Origin: Cyanobium sp. CACIAM 14
Lineage (GTDB): Bacteria > Cyanobacteriota > Cyanobacteriia > PCC-6307 > Cyanobiaceae
NCBI GenBank assembly: GCA_000708525.1
Contig: JMRP01000008.1
Span: forward strand, 1 to 64,000
Direction of reading: 5' to 3'
Length of the DNA stretch: 64,000 bases
The stretch's first letter is position 1; the number at the start of each line of letters is the position of its first letter. The notes beneath the pieces were generated by a model. It was not told where the DNA came from and did not search any database. It was given only the letters and a program-made list of their open reading frames with translations. A program made the translations under genes and the position numbers. Below are positions 8,804-17,625 of the stretch, piece by piece.

Positions 8804-9202
8804 TCAGCGCGGGAGGATGCCCCACTCCCGCTTCACCTGGACGCTGGTGATCTCCCAGGCCTCCTCCGCTGCCACGACGGGACCGGGGGACTCCCGGGGC
8901 TCGAGGCCCCGGCGCGCGAACTCGTTCTGCAGGAGGAGCTGAAACAGCACGCTCTGGGACACCAGGCCATTGAGCCGTTGCTCGCCGCCCAGGCGGGCCA
9001 TCATCTCCGGCTGCCCCTGGAAATCGCGCAGGACCCGCTGCTGCTGCTGCAACCACGCCCACTCGTACTGGAGCATCGGGTCGCTGCAGCGGACGAGGTT
9101 CTCCCTGTAGCAGCCAGCCTGGCATTTGATGGCCCCCTCCGACAGACCGGCCGCTCCGCCGGCACCCTGGGGGTGCTGCACCGCCTCGCTCAGGAAACTC
9201 AC
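8804..9202 (-). CDS. Hypothetical protein
   Basis: From a GTG at 9202 the product is about 132 residues, beginning VSFLSEAVQHPQGAGG. It has Cys residues in IKCQAGCYRENLVRCSD, a Gln-rich helix (WLQQQQRVLRDFQ) and a VLFQLLLQNEFARRG helix. It has no membrane segment. I do not recognise a family. An in-frame start at 9307 would add 35 residues with poor codon logic, so I prefer the shorter form; the start is uncertain. It lies directly upstream of the ATP-grasp gene on the same strand and is probably cotranscribed with it. Confidence 0.5.
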   Translation of the reverse strand: MSFLSEAVQHPQGAGGAAGLSEGAIKCQAGCYRENLVRCSDPMLQYEWAWLQQQQRVLRDFQGQPEMMARLGGEQRLNGLVSQSVLFQLLLQNEFARRGLEPRESPGPVVAAEEAWEITSVQVKREWGILPR

Positions 9203-9322
9203 GGCCGATCGCCGAACCCGACGAAAAACTAGAAACGCCTTCGGCGGCTGACCACGGAGACGGCACCTCGGCAACGATCCGTAGCCCGACCCCAAGCCGG
9301 CTGCCACGGGCCGGGGCCGCTC

Positions 9323-10426
9323 TCAGAGCCAGTTCTTTCGTCGGAAATAAAGAAACAGGCCAGTGGCGATCAGGATCATCACTGCCCAAACCGAGTAGTA
9401 TCCGCCGCGCCATTGCAGCTCAGGCATCTCCTTGAAGTTCATGCCGTAGACACCGGCGATGAAGGTGAGTGGGATGAAAATCGTCGAGATGATCGTCAGG
9501 ACCTTCATCACCTCGTTCATCCGGTGGCTCAGGATCGAGAGGTAGGTGTCATGCATCCCGCCGAGGATGTCGCGATGGGTCTCCACCAGATCGATGATCT
9601 GGATGCAGTGGTCATAGAGGTCCCGCCAGAACACGCGGCTCTCGGGCGTGAGCAGGGGTGATTCGCTCTTGACGATCTGCCCCACCTCCTCGCGGATCGG
9701 CCAGACGGCCTTGCGCAGACTGAGGATGCCTCGCTTGAGTCCGTGGATCTCCCCGATGTCACCGGGGCGCGGATCCTCCAGCAGCCGGTCATCCACCTCC
9801 TCGATGATGTCGCCCATTCGCTCCACCGCCAGGAAGTAGTGGTCCACCACGGCGTCCATGAGGGAATAGGCGAGGTAATCGGCCTTCATCCAGCGGATCC
9901 TGCCGCCCGCGGAGCGGATGCGCTCCCGCACCAGATCGAACACGTCGCCGTCATCCTCCAGAAAGGAGATCACGAAGTTCTTCCCGAGAATCACGCTCAC
10001 ATGCTCGATGCCGATGCTCTGACTTTCCTCGTTGAAAGCGATCATCTTGAGCACCATGAAGATATAGTCCGGAAACTCTTCGACCTTGGGGCGCTGGGTG
10101 GTGTTGACGATATCCTCCATTGTCATCGGGTGAAGATCGAAGCACTCCCCCAGACGCTCGATCAGGCTCACGTCGTGGACGCCGTTGACGTTCATCCATG
10201 TGATGCCGCCCTTCGCCACGCGCCCGGCACAGCTCTCGACCGAAACGTCCTGCCGCTCGCTGTAGCCGCTGCTGTCGTAGCGGATCACGTCCAGCCGCGC
10301 CGTGAGCAGACGCCGCTCGCCCACGTGCACGACGGCGCCCGGGATGGAACCGGGCGTGACTGTTCCACTGCGGATGTCGGCACGGCGGCGGTTTCGCCGC
10401 GCTGTTCCGGGCGCTCTGGTCCTCAT
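9323..10426 (-). CDS. corA: CorA-family magnesium/cobalt transporter
   Basis: The 367-residue protein has the CorA plan: a cytoplasmic alpha/beta domain (WMNVNGVHDVSLIERLG, TMEDIVNTTQRPKVEEFPDY), a long helical stalk, and two C-terminal membrane helices. The first helix ends in the diagnostic YGMNFKEMPEL, which contains the GMN selectivity-filter signature. The second helix is WAVMILIATGLFLYF, with a basic C-terminus RRKNWL. It forms a homopentameric Mg2+ channel in the plasma membrane. The basic first 20 residues may be dispensable, so a start further in is possible. It lies 52 bp downstream of tyrA on the same strand. Confidence 0.93.
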   Translation of the reverse strand: MRTRAPGTARRNRRRADIRSGTVTPGSIPGAVVHVGERRLLTARLDVIRYDSSGYSERQDVSVESCAGRVAKGGITWMNVNGVHDVSLIERLGECFDLHPMTMEDIVNTTQRPKVEEFPDYIFMVLKMIAFNEESQSIGIEHVSVILGKNFVISFLEDDGDVFDLVRERIRSAGGRIRWMKADYLAYSLMDAVVDHYFLAVERMGDIIEEVDDRLLEDPRPGDIGEIHGLKRGILSLRKAVWPIREEVGQIVKSESPLLTPESRVFWRDLYDHCIQIIDLVETHRDILGGMHDTYLSILSHRMNEVMKVLTIISTIFIPLTFIAGVYGMNFKEMPELQWRGGYYSVWAVMILIATGLFLYFRRKNWL

Positions 10427-10478
10427 CGCACCGCTCCGTGGTAAATCGCGGTCGCGTGGAGCCTATCGGCAACCCCGT

Positions 10479-11360
10479 TCAGAGGAACTCCGGACGCAGG
10501 CGCTGGCTGAGGGCCAGAGAGCGCTGCAGTGCCTCCCACTCCGCCCGATCCACCATCGCCTCGAGGGCATCCAGGCAGGCGCGGTAATGGCCCAGGGCCG
10601 CCAGCAGCGCCGGCCGGTTGCTGCGCGCCATCAGCATGCCCAGGTCCGGGTTGCCACCCCCGACCCGTGTCGTGTCGGCGAAGCCGCTCGAGGCCAGGGC
10701 CCTCACCAGGTCGGAGGCCTCGCCCGCTCCGGCATCGGCGGCCTGCAGCAGGGCCGCCCCCACCAACACCGGTAGATGGGAGATGAGGGCCACGGCCCTG
10801 TCGTGGATGTCGGCATCGCAGCACAGCCAGCGGGCACCGAGGGCCTCCGCCAGCTCCCGCACCGCCGCCAGCGCGCCCGCATCGGTGCCCGCCTCCGGCG
10901 TCACCACCCAGGGCCGCTCCCGGAACAGGCCGGACTCCCCCGCCTCCACGCCGGCCCGGGCGGTGCCCGCCATCGGGTGGGAGGCCACGAACCGGGCCGG
11001 ATCCAGTCCCCGGCCGGCCTCGGCCAGCAGACTCCGCCAGCGGCGCAGCACCGGTGCCTTGACCGAGCCCACATCGGTGATCACCGCCGCGGGCGGGAGT
11101 GCCGCCACCAGGGCGGGGTCCGGATCCAGGAGACGGTCGAGCGGCAGGGCCAGCACCACCAGCCCGCACCCCTGGAGCACGGCCGGATCGGTGCTCACCT
11201 CGCTGGCCAGGCCCCGCTCCCGGGCCCGCTCGGCGGTGGCCGGCCGATGGACCAGGGCCCGCACCCGGGCCCCGGCCGCCTGCAGATCGAGCCCCAGGGA
11301 GCCTCCGATCAGCCCCAGGCCCACCACACCCACCGGTTCCCGCTGCCAGAGGGGTGTCAT
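10479..11360 (-). CDS. tyrA: Prephenate/arogenate dehydrogenase
   Basis: The 293-residue protein starts with an NAD(P)-binding Rossmann motif, VGLGLIGGSLGLDL, near residue 10. It continues with LVVLALPLDRLL, VITDVGSVKAPVL and ASHPMAGTARAGVEAG, the His-containing catalytic segment of the TyrA family. It oxidatively decarboxylates prephenate or arogenate in tyrosine synthesis; cyanobacterial members usually prefer arogenate and NADP. The protein has no fused chorismate mutase or ACT domain, and its length fits the cyanobacterial form. The start ATG at 11360 lies 43 bp from the divergent helicase-like gene's first ATG (11404), so the two share a promoter region. Confidence 0.92.
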   Translation of the reverse strand: MTPLWQREPVGVVGLGLIGGSLGLDLQAAGARVRALVHRPATAERARERGLASEVSTDPAVLQGCGLVVLALPLDRLLDPDPALVAALPPAAVITDVGSVKAPVLRRWRSLLAEAGRGLDPARFVASHPMAGTARAGVEAGESGLFRERPWVVTPEAGTDAGALAAVRELAEALGARWLCCDADIHDRAVALISHLPVLVGAALLQAADAGAGEASDLVRALASSGFADTTRVGGGNPDLGMLMARSNRPALLAALGHYRACLDALEAMVDRAEWEALQRSLALSQRLRPEFL

Positions 11361-11456
11361 CGTCGCTGCGGTACGGCTTGGGCCAGCTTCCTACGATCCC
11401 GCGATGCTGGAAGCCCAGGCCCACCACCATCTCAAGGCACTCCTGCAGGGGGAGGG

Positions 11457-12860
11457 GTGGAGCGCTGGCCCCATCACCTCACCCTCAGTCGGCTGGTGGC
11501 ACGGAGCCTGCGCCGCGCCGACCACACCCTGGTGCGTCTGGCGCCCGGAACCGCTCCCAGCTGGTGGATCAGCCTGCTGGTGCCCCTGGCCCTCAGCGAG
11601 ACCCCCCTGGCCCTGGTGGTGACCCAGCCCCTCCGCCAGCGGCTGCTGCGGGTGGAGTGGCCGCGGCTGCGCAGCGTGGGTCTGGAGCTGGCGTGCTGGG
11701 AGGGCCCAGGGGCGCCGCCCGGCAGCCGTCTCTGGCTGCTCGACCATCGGGAGCTGGTGGCCGCCTGGCGCGCGGGGACGCTGGGGGAACGGCAACTGGT
11801 GATCCCCGAGGCCGAAGCTCTGGAGGGGGCCCTGCGCCAGGCCCTGGAAGTGGAGCTGGAGCCGCGCCACTGGGACCTGCTGCGACGATCCCAGCCCAGT
11901 GCCGAAGCCTGCCTGCTGAACCTGCACGAACGGCTCAGCCGCCGGGTGTTCGCCCACCCTGGCGCGCCCCACCGGCTGGTTCCGCTGGCCGACGACGACG
12001 AAGCCCCTCTGCGTCACCTGCTCCGCCTGCTCGAACCCCTGCCCGGGCCCTGGCCCCGCTGGCTCACCGCCGGAGCCGGCTGGAGCAGCTGGGCCCGGGT
12101 GGATCCGTCCTTGCTGCAGTGGACCCTGCTGCGCCAGCCCCTCGATCCCCTGGCGGAACTGACCGGGCTGCTGCAGGGTCGGGGAGCCGTGCTGATCGGG
12201 GAGCTGGCCACCGGCCGGGCCACGGAGGGCCAGCCCGCCGCCGGGGCCGCCCTGGGGCTCCAGCCGAAGGTGGTGCTGGAGCTGGCCGATCCGCCCCTGG
12301 CCGATCCCCTGCCCGTCTACGCCCCCCTGCGCCAGCCGCTGCCCAACAGCCCCCACTACGGTGAACACCTGCTCGAGCAGGCGCGAAGGCTGGTGCTGGG
12401 GCAGAGCGGACTCACCGTGGTGCTGCTCGACGATCCGGCCCTGCGGCTCGCCCTGGCGAGCGGTCTGGCGGCCGAATTCGGCAGCCGGGTGAGCCACCAG
12501 GACACGGCCCCGGAGAGCAACGGTGTGCTGTGCTCCAGCTGGAACTGGTGGCTGGAGCACCAGCCGCGGCTGCCCCAGCCCTGCCAGGTGGTGGTGGCCC
12601 TGCTGCCGATCGCCAGCCTGGAGGATCCGCTGACAGCGGCCCGCGTCGCCGTGCTGCGCCAGCAGGGCCGCGACTGGTTCCGGGAACTGCTGCTGCCCGA
12701 GGCCCTCAATCGTCTGCAGCGGGGGGTGTCCGGCCTGCGGCGCAGCGGTGGCCGGCTGGCGGTGCTCGACGGGCGCCTGCGCGGACGCAGCTGGGGCCGA
12801 CTGGTGTTCACGGCCCTCGAACCCTGGGTGGGATTGGCCCGGCTCCTGCCTGGCTCCTAG
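11457..12860 (+). CDS. Helicase-like conserved cyanobacterial protein (5' end probably frameshifted)
   Basis: From a GTG at 11457 the frame codes for 467 residues beginning VERWPHHLTLSRLVARSL. From memory it resembles picocyanobacterial proteins labelled ATP-dependent DNA helicase. Supporting blocks are LWLLDHRELVAAWR, QLVIPEAEALEG, GLTVVLLDDPALR, LAAEFGSRVSHQ and GGRLAVLDGRLRGRSWG near the C-terminus. I cannot see a convincing Walker A lysine motif, so helicase activity is unproven. An ATG at 11404 opens a different frame (MLEAQAHHHLKALLQGEG) that would join this one if a base were added in the G-rich run at 11449-11457. The true gene is therefore probably 11404-12860 with a frameshift. Confidence 0.6.
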   Translation: MERWPHHLTLSRLVARSLRRADHTLVRLAPGTAPSWWISLLVPLALSETPLALVVTQPLRQRLLRVEWPRLRSVGLELACWEGPGAPPGSRLWLLDHRELVAAWRAGTLGERQLVIPEAEALEGALRQALEVELEPRHWDLLRRSQPSAEACLLNLHERLSRRVFAHPGAPHRLVPLADDDEAPLRHLLRLLEPLPGPWPRWLTAGAGWSSWARVDPSLLQWTLLRQPLDPLAELTGLLQGRGAVLIGELATGRATEGQPAAGAALGLQPKVVLELADPPLADPLPVYAPLRQPLPNSPHYGEHLLEQARRLVLGQSGLTVVLLDDPALRLALASGLAAEFGSRVSHQDTAPESNGVLCSSWNWWLEHQPRLPQPCQVVVALLPIASLEDPLTAARVAVLRQQGRDWFRELLLPEALNRLQRGVSGLRRSGGRLAVLDGRLRGRSWGRLVFTALEPWVGLARLLPGS

Positions 12861-12887
12861 CCTGCCGCCAGTTGCCGTCAGACCCTG

Positions 12888-13139
12888 ATGGGGGAAGCCA
12901 AGCGCCGCGCCGAGCAGGGCCTGCCGCCCCGCAGCAAGCCCCGTGCCGGAAAGAGCAGGCCCGCGGACGATTCGCCCCGCATCGCCCCCTGGCTGCCCCT
13001 GACCCGCAACCAGGCCAACCGCTTCGTGGCGATCACCACGAAGGGGGCCTGGATCGGCATCGGCGCCCTGGCGCTGTTCTGGATCACCGTGCGCTTCATC
13101 GGCCCCGCCGCCGGCTGGTGGACCCTGGCCGACGGCTGA
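12888..13139 (+). CDS. DUF2839 family small membrane protein
   Basis: The 83-residue protein begins MGEAKRRAEQGLPPRSKP, the hallmark of the cyanobacterial DUF2839 family. A basic, disordered N-terminal half precedes one or two hydrophobic segments (GAWIGIGALALFWITVRFI). Its function is unknown; it is probably a thylakoid or plasma membrane protein with its N-terminus in the cytoplasm. It follows the helicase-like gene by 27 bp and precedes the DUF1815 gene. Confidence 0.85.
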   Translation: MGEAKRRAEQGLPPRSKPRAGKSRPADDSPRIAPWLPLTRNQANRFVAITTKGAWIGIGALALFWITVRFIGPAAGWWTLADG

Positions 13140-13150
13140 GCATTCCTACC

Positions 13151-13179
13151 TAGCAACAATCGGAAGAAAACATTATGAT
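13151..13179 (+). promoter_or_regulatory. Candidate sigma-70 type promoter for the DUF1815 gene
   Basis: A -10 element TATGAT (13174-13179) lies 17 bp after a weak -35 TAGCAA (13151-13156), in an AT-richer island just upstream of the ATG at 13205. The inferred start point would leave a leader of about 18 nt. The -35 match is poor, so this is tentative. Confidence 0.4.
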
Positions 13180-13204
13180 CCGGCGATCGTGATGGGTTCG
13201 CCCG

Positions 13205-13555
13205 ATGTTTCTGCGTCTGGCCGAGCAGTACCGCTCGGTCGTTGAGGATCTGATCCTGAGCCTCCAGGCCTTGGCGGCGTCCATGCAGAAGCAGGGCCTG
13301 GTGGCCAGCTGCTACCTCTGCGGCGAGGGGCGCGACGGCCATGGCGCCTCCTTCGTGGCGAACCTGGGCGACAACCACATGGTGCGGCTGCTGGTCTCCG
13401 ATTTCGGCATCAGCTGGGTGGAGTCCCGCAACGGCCAGGAGCTGGTGAAGCTGGAAGGCGCCGACGCCATCCAGGAACTCCAACGGGTCGCTCTGGTGCT
13501 GCAAGCGCCGGACGAGGCTGCCTCGCTCGGCGCCGCCCTGCCCGCCAGGCCCTGA
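13205..13555 (+). CDS. DUF1815 family protein
   Basis: The 116-residue protein opens MFLRLAEQYRSVVEDLI and contains LVASCYLCGEGRDGHGASF and GDNHMVRLLVSDFGISWVE. These segments match the cyanobacteria-specific DUF1815 family over almost their whole length. It is soluble, with a Cys-x-x-Cys pair in SCYLCG and no known activity. The gene appears to have its own promoter and converges on recA, with 34 bp between the stops. Confidence 0.85.
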   Translation: MFLRLAEQYRSVVEDLILSLQALAASMQKQGLVASCYLCGEGRDGHGASFVANLGDNHMVRLLVSDFGISWVESRNGQELVKLEGADAIQELQRVALVLQAPDEAASLGAALPARP

Positions 13556-13559
13556 GCCA

Positions 13560-13588
13560 CGGCGGTCCCCTCGGGGAGGGGGCCGCCG
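13560..13588. terminator. Stem-loop between convergent DUF1815 and recA genes
   Basis: The arms CGGCGG (13560-13565) and CCGCCG (13583-13588) extend inward through TCCCC against GGGGG, giving a strong hairpin in the 34-bp gap between convergent stops. No T-run follows on either strand, so it may act as a bidirectional barrier or mRNA 3' end rather than a classic intrinsic terminator. Confidence 0.4.
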
Positions 13589-13589
13589 A

Positions 13590-14798
13590 TCAGCCGGCGG
13601 CAGGCAGGTCCGCCAAAGCGGTCCCGGCGTCGGCGCCATCGGCGGGGGCCTGAGGCTTGGCCGCCGCCAGCTTGGCCGCCGCCGCCAGGGGCTTCATCGA
13701 ATTGGCGGTGACCTCGGAGCCCTCGGTCAGCTTCTGACGGGTGAGCCGCTCGATCACCTCCTTCGGTTCGGGGTTCTGCTCCAGCCAGGCGATCGTGTTG
13801 TCGCGGCCCTGGCCGATGTTGTCGCCCTCGTAGCTGTACCAGGCCCCCTTGCGGGTCACCACGCCGGTCTCCTCCGCCAGATCGAGCAGACAGCCAAGGG
13901 TGCTGATGCCGCGGCCGAAGAGGATATCGAACTCGGCGATGCGGAACGGAGGCGCCACCTTGTTCTTGGCCACCTTCACCTTGGCCCGGATCCCGTACTC
14001 CTCGGTGCCGCGCTTGAGCGTCTGGATGCGGCGGATGTCGAGGCGCACCGAGGCATAGAACTTCAGCGCGTTGCCGCCGGTGGTGGTCTCCGGGTTGCCG
14101 TAGGTGACGCCGATCTTCTGCCGCAGCTGGTTGAGGAAGATCACCGTGCAGCCCGACTTGCCGATGTTGCCGGTGATCTTGCGCATGGCCTGGCTCATCA
14201 GACGGGCCTGGCTGCCCACCGCCAGATCACCCATCTCCCCTTCGATCTCGGCCCGGGGGGTGAGGGCCGCCACCGAGTCGACCACGACGATGTCGACGGC
14301 GGCCGAGCGCACCAGCTGATCGACGATCTCCAGGGCCATCTCGCCGGTGTCCGGCTGGGAGACCAGCAGGTTCTCGATGTCGACTCCGAGGGAGGCGGCA
14401 TAGACCGGATCCAGGGCGTGCTCGGCGTCGACGAAGGCGGCCACCCCGCCGCGCTTCTGCACCTCGGCGATGGCATGCAGGGTGAGGGTGGTCTTGCCGG
14501 AGCTCTCCGGCCCGTAGACCTCCACCACCCGGCCCTTGGGGTAGCCGCCCCCCAGCGCCAGGTCGAGGGTGAGGGCCCCGGTGGGGACCGTTTCCACCCG
14601 CATGCGGGAGGCATCCCCCAGCCGCATGATCGAACCCTTGCCGAAATTGCGCTCGATCTGGTTCAGCACCAGCCCGAGGGCCTTGTCGCGCTCGGCGGCG
14701 GCCCGGGGGTCGGCGCCGGCGGCGGCGGAGACGTAGGAGCTGGAACTGGAACCGGCGCTGGAGGTGGCGGCAGCGGCGGCCTTGGGGTCGGCAGGCAT
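13590..14798 (-). CDS. recA: Recombinase A
   Basis: From the ATG at 14798 the protein is 402 residues. After a Ser/Ala-rich N-terminal stretch of about 35 residues comes the RecA core: Walker A GPESSGKT (about residues 96-103), [12 protein letters not shown] (Walker B), an L1 region with [17 protein letters not shown], and an L2 region with [20 protein letters not shown]. The C-terminus carries a long Ala-rich tail. RecA forms filaments on single-stranded DNA, drives strand exchange and triggers LexA self-cleavage. In-frame starts further upstream (to 14981) would add a Pro-rich extension unlike RecA. A LexA-type dyad lies about 190 bp upstream. Confidence 0.96.
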   Translation of the reverse strand: MPADPKAAAAATSSAGSSSSSYVSAAAGADPRAAAERDKALGLVLNQIERNFGKGSIMRLGDASRMRVETVPTGALTLDLALGGGYPKGRVVEVYGPESSGKTTLTLHAIAEVQKRGGVAAFVDAEHALDPVYAASLGVDIENLLVSQPDTGEMALEIVDQLVRSAAVDIVVVDSVAALTPRAEIEGEMGDLAVGSQARLMSQAMRKITGNIGKSGCTVIFLNQLRQKIGVTYGNPETTTGGNALKFYASVRLDIRRIQTLKRGTEEYGIRAKVKVAKNKVAPPFRIAEFDILFGRGISTLGCLLDLAEETGVVTRKGAWYSYEGDNIGQGRDNTIAWLEQNPEPKEVIERLTRQKLTEGSEVTANSMKPLAAAAKLAAAKPQAPADGADAGTALADLPAAG

Positions 14799-14989
14799 GG
14801 TCGAGAGGGGTGATGGAACAGGCCGCGGCAGGCGGAAGCCGGGGTGGGTCGGGGGCCGGCGTGGGCACCGGTGGCCGGCCCGGGGTTTGGGCAGGCACCC
14901 TGGCGGAGGGTGAACCAGGAACCGGGGGCCATCCTGCGGCCTCTGGAGAACCAGTGCCACCCGGAGAGGCCGGCGTATCAATCGCGTGT

Positions 14990-15003
14990 AGTACGGGCGT
15001 ACT
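14990..15003 (-). promoter_or_regulatory. LexA-type SOS box upstream of recA
   Basis: The sequence AGTACGGGCGTACT is a dyad with AGTAC and GTACT arms around four central bases. It matches the published cyanobacterial LexA consensus RGTACNNNDGTWCB at all positions except the single D position. It lies about 190 bp upstream of the recA ATG, just past the HAD gene's stop, where a recA promoter would be expected. A TGATA-containing segment that could serve as -10 follows at about 14974-14979 on the minus strand. Confidence 0.6.
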
Positions 15004-15011
15004 CTAGCGAC

Positions 15012-15788
15012 TCAGGGCCACTGCGCCAGGGGGGCCTCGAAAACCTCGGATTCCAGCCAGCGGATACCCAGGGGGTCCAGCCCCTCCCCGTCACCGGGGC
15101 CCAGATACCCCCACGCCACCAGGTAGCAGCGCACGGCCTCCAGCCCGGGGGTGCGCCGGACCAGCTCCAGGGTGGGACGCCGGTCCTCCACGAACCAGAG
15201 GGGACGCTCCCGCGGGTCGCGCTCGGCCGCCAGCCGGGCCAGCACCGAGGCCTTGCTGCCCTGCTCATGACCGAACAGGGCCAGGGGGCGGAGACCGGCG
15301 GCGGCCAGCAGGCGGGCGGCGAAGGCCCCGCCCTTGGTGGTGAGGACGGCCCAGTCGGCCCCCTCCGCCGACAGCCGTTCGAGGCGCGCCTGCACGCCCG
15401 GATAGAAGCGGTGCAGTGCCAGCCAGCCGTCGAGGTCGGCGGCGATGGCCTCCTCCCGCAGCCGCTCCAGCGCCCGCTGCAGCTGGTAGGGAGTCCAGCC
15501 CCAGCGCGCCAGGGCCTGGGGCAGGAAGGCGTCGTAGTGGGCCAGGGCGGCATCGAGATCGAAGCCGGGCCGGCCCAGCTCGGCGGCCATCAGCACCATC
15601 TCCCAGCCCTTGTGGATCAGGGGGCGCAGCAGGGAGAAGCCGGCCGGCGCCTGCTCCGGCAGCCGCAACGAGGCCGCCCCCTCGCCGGCCAGGGCCAGGG
15701 CCGCCCGTCGGGCCGACCACCAATACTCCGCCATGCCGTCCACCAGCACGCCGTCGAAATCGAACACCAGCAGGGGGCGTTCAGGCAC
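15012..15788 (-). CDS. HAD-superfamily hydrolase
   Basis: The 258-residue protein begins with the HAD motif I FDFDGVLVDG (catalytic Asp10 and Asp12). Motif II is likely WAVLTTKGG, and motif IV is likely WFVEDRRPTL. An all-helical cap lies between motifs I and II. It probably hydrolyses a phosphate ester; the substrate is unknown. It lies on the same strand as recA and upstream of it. tRNA-Gln sits 21 bp beyond its start. Confidence 0.75.
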   Translation of the reverse strand: MPERPLLVFDFDGVLVDGMAEYWWSARRAALALAGEGAASLRLPEQAPAGFSLLRPLIHKGWEMVLMAAELGRPGFDLDAALAHYDAFLPQALARWGWTPYQLQRALERLREEAIAADLDGWLALHRFYPGVQARLERLSAEGADWAVLTTKGGAFAARLLAAAGLRPLALFGHEQGSKASVLARLAAERDPRERPLWFVEDRRPTLELVRRTPGLEAVRCYLVAWGYLGPGDGEGLDPLGIRWLESEVFEAPLAQWP

Positions 15789-15809
15789 CGGCGATCAGGG
15801 AGGAAAGAA

Positions 15810-15881
15810 CTGGGCCGCTAGGATTCGAACCTAGGAATGGCGGGACCAAAACCCGCTGCCTTACCGCTTGGCGACGGCCCA
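15810..15881 (-). tRNA. trnQ-UUG: tRNA-Gln (anticodon UUG)
   Basis: On the minus strand the acceptor arms TGGGCCG (15875-15881) and CGGCCCA (15811-15817) pair over 7 bp. The T arm contains GGTTCGAATCC. The anticodon stem GCGGG/CCCGC encloses the loop TTTTGGT with anticodon TTG. The discriminator is G, and no CCA is encoded. Structure and length (72 nt) are those of a bacterial tRNA-Gln. Confidence 0.95.
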
Positions 15882-16011
15882 TTGAAGGCCCACTCACCCG
15901 ATGCATCCACCGGGGTGGGGAAGACGTCGGTCTTGAACCGGCGCCTAGCTAGTTACCCACAGCGGCTGGTCCTTCGTCAACTCGGCCGCGCCTCCCAGGG
16001 AGGTGGGGGCT

Positions 16012-17625
16012 TCAGGCGGGGAAGACCCGCAGCCGCTGCTGGAGACCCCGGCCGAACACGGCGCTGCGCAGGCGGTAGCGGTTCACCAGCTCGGCCTGCA
16101 TCGCCCGCACCGATTCGCTGCGGGGCAGCAGTTCCACCGGCCGGCCCTGGGGCAGCACCACCTGCTCCACCGCCAGCCGGCATTCCTCCAGGGCGGCATG
16201 GGCATCGTCGAGGCGGGCCAGACCGGCGACCTCGGAGGCGGGATCGCCGCTTCCGGTCCCGGCGTCAGCGGAGCGCCGGCGCTCCAGCAGCCGTTCCATG
16301 GCCCGCTGCAGCTGGTGGGGCGTGTCCGACTTGATCACAAGGATCGGCAGGCCCAGGTCGCGGGCCTGGCGGCGCAGGTCCGGATCCCGACCCAGGCGCC
16401 CGCGCAGGCTGAGCACCGCATCGGCCTGCTCCGGTCCGGCCACCACCTGCACAGGCAGCCGGCGGCTGCGCACGGCCTCCTCCAGCTGCTGGGCGGGCAT
16501 CCCCACCCCGTACACCCGCAGAGCCGGTGCGGCAGCCCGCGCGTCGTCCAGACCTGTGCCGGCGGGCCCTGGGGCCTCGGGGTCGGGCAGTGGCACCACG
16601 GCCAGCGGGGCCGGTCCGGGTCTCCGTGGCGGGGCCTTGGGTCCGGCCCCAACCCCTGGCCGGGCCGGATGGACGGGCGGAACATCGCTCAGCAGCAGCC
16701 GGCCGTCGGCGCCGAGTTCGCGCACCTGGGGACGGGTGGCCTGACCCCGCAGCAGCAGATCCACGGTGCCGGCCACGTCACGGTGCACGAGCCAGCGGTG
16801 GCGGCTGTGCATCTCCACCGCCAGGGGAAAGGTGGGCTCCGCCGCCCGCTCCAGGACGGTCTTCTGGGTGCGGCGCCGGCGGGCCTCCTCATCCCCCAGG
16901 GTGACCGACTGGATGCCGCCCACCAGATCGCTCAGGGTGGGGTTGCGGATCAGATTGGCCAGTTCGTTGCCGTGGGCCGTGGCCACCAGCATCACGCCCC
17001 GTTCGGCGATCGTGCGGGCCGCCTGGGCCTCCAGTTCGGTGCCGATTTCATCGATCACGATGACTTCGGGCATGTGGTTCTCCACCGCCTCGATCATCAC
17101 CTGGTGCTGCAGCTCGGGCCGGGCCACCTGCATGCGCCGCGCCCGGCCGATGGCCGGGTGGGGGATGTCGCCGTCGCCGGCGATCTCGTTGCTGGTGTCG
17201 ATCACCACCACCCGCCGCTGCAGGTCGTCGGCCAGCACGCGGGCGATCTCCCGCAGGGCCGTGGTCTTGCCCACGCCGGGGCGGCCCATCAGCAGCAGCG
17301 ACTGGCCCGTGTCAAGGAGGTCGCGCACCATCGTCACCGTGCCGAACACGGCACGGCCGACCCGGCAGGTGAGGCCGACCACGTCGCCGGTGCGGTTGCG
17401 GATGGCGCTGATGCGATGCAGGGTGCGCTCGATGCCCGCCCGGTTGTCCCCTCCGAAGGGCCCGAGGCGCTGCAGCACCGCCGCCAGGTCGCCCCGCTCG
17501 ATCGCCATCTCTCCCAGGGCCAGCACGCGGCCGGGATAGCGGGCCTCGGGCACCCGGCCCAGGTCGAGCACCACCTCCAGCAGACCCTCGCGCTGGGCCG
17601 GATCCGCGAGGGCCCGCTGCACCAC
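16012..17625 (-). CDS. ycf45: Ycf45-like AAA ATPase with C-terminal R3H-like domain
   Basis: From a GTG at 17625 the frame gives 537 residues. A SpoIIIAA-like ATPase core has Walker A LLMGRPGVGKTTALRE, then VVVIDTSNEIAGDGD, Walker B PEVIVIDEIGTELEA and a LVATAHGNELANLI segment. The C-terminus (PRSESVRAMQAELVNRYRL to RLRVFPA) resembles the R3H single-strand nucleic-acid-binding domain found in this cyanobacterial and plastid family. A Pro-rich variable linker separates the two. The family probably acts on RNA or DNA, but its substrate is not settled. The frame remains open 36 codons further upstream with family-like sequence but no ATG, GTG or TTG, so the annotated start is probably too short. 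Confidence 0.8.
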   Translation of the reverse strand: MVQRALADPAQREGLLEVVLDLGRVPEARYPGRVLALGEMAIERGDLAAVLQRLGPFGGDNRAGIERTLHRISAIRNRTGDVVGLTCRVGRAVFGTVTMVRDLLDTGQSLLLMGRPGVGKTTALREIARVLADDLQRRVVVIDTSNEIAGDGDIPHPAIGRARRMQVARPELQHQVMIEAVENHMPEVIVIDEIGTELEAQAARTIAERGVMLVATAHGNELANLIRNPTLSDLVGGIQSVTLGDEEARRRRTQKTVLERAAEPTFPLAVEMHSRHRWLVHRDVAGTVDLLLRGQATRPQVRELGADGRLLLSDVPPVHPARPGVGAGPKAPPRRPGPAPLAVVPLPDPEAPGPAGTGLDDARAAAPALRVYGVGMPAQQLEEAVRSRRLPVQVVAGPEQADAVLSLRGRLGRDPDLRRQARDLGLPILVIKSDTPHQLQRAMERLLERRRSADAGTGSGDPASEVAGLARLDDAHAALEECRLAVEQVVLPQGRPVELLPRSESVRAMQAELVNRYRLRSAVFGRGLQQRLRVFPA

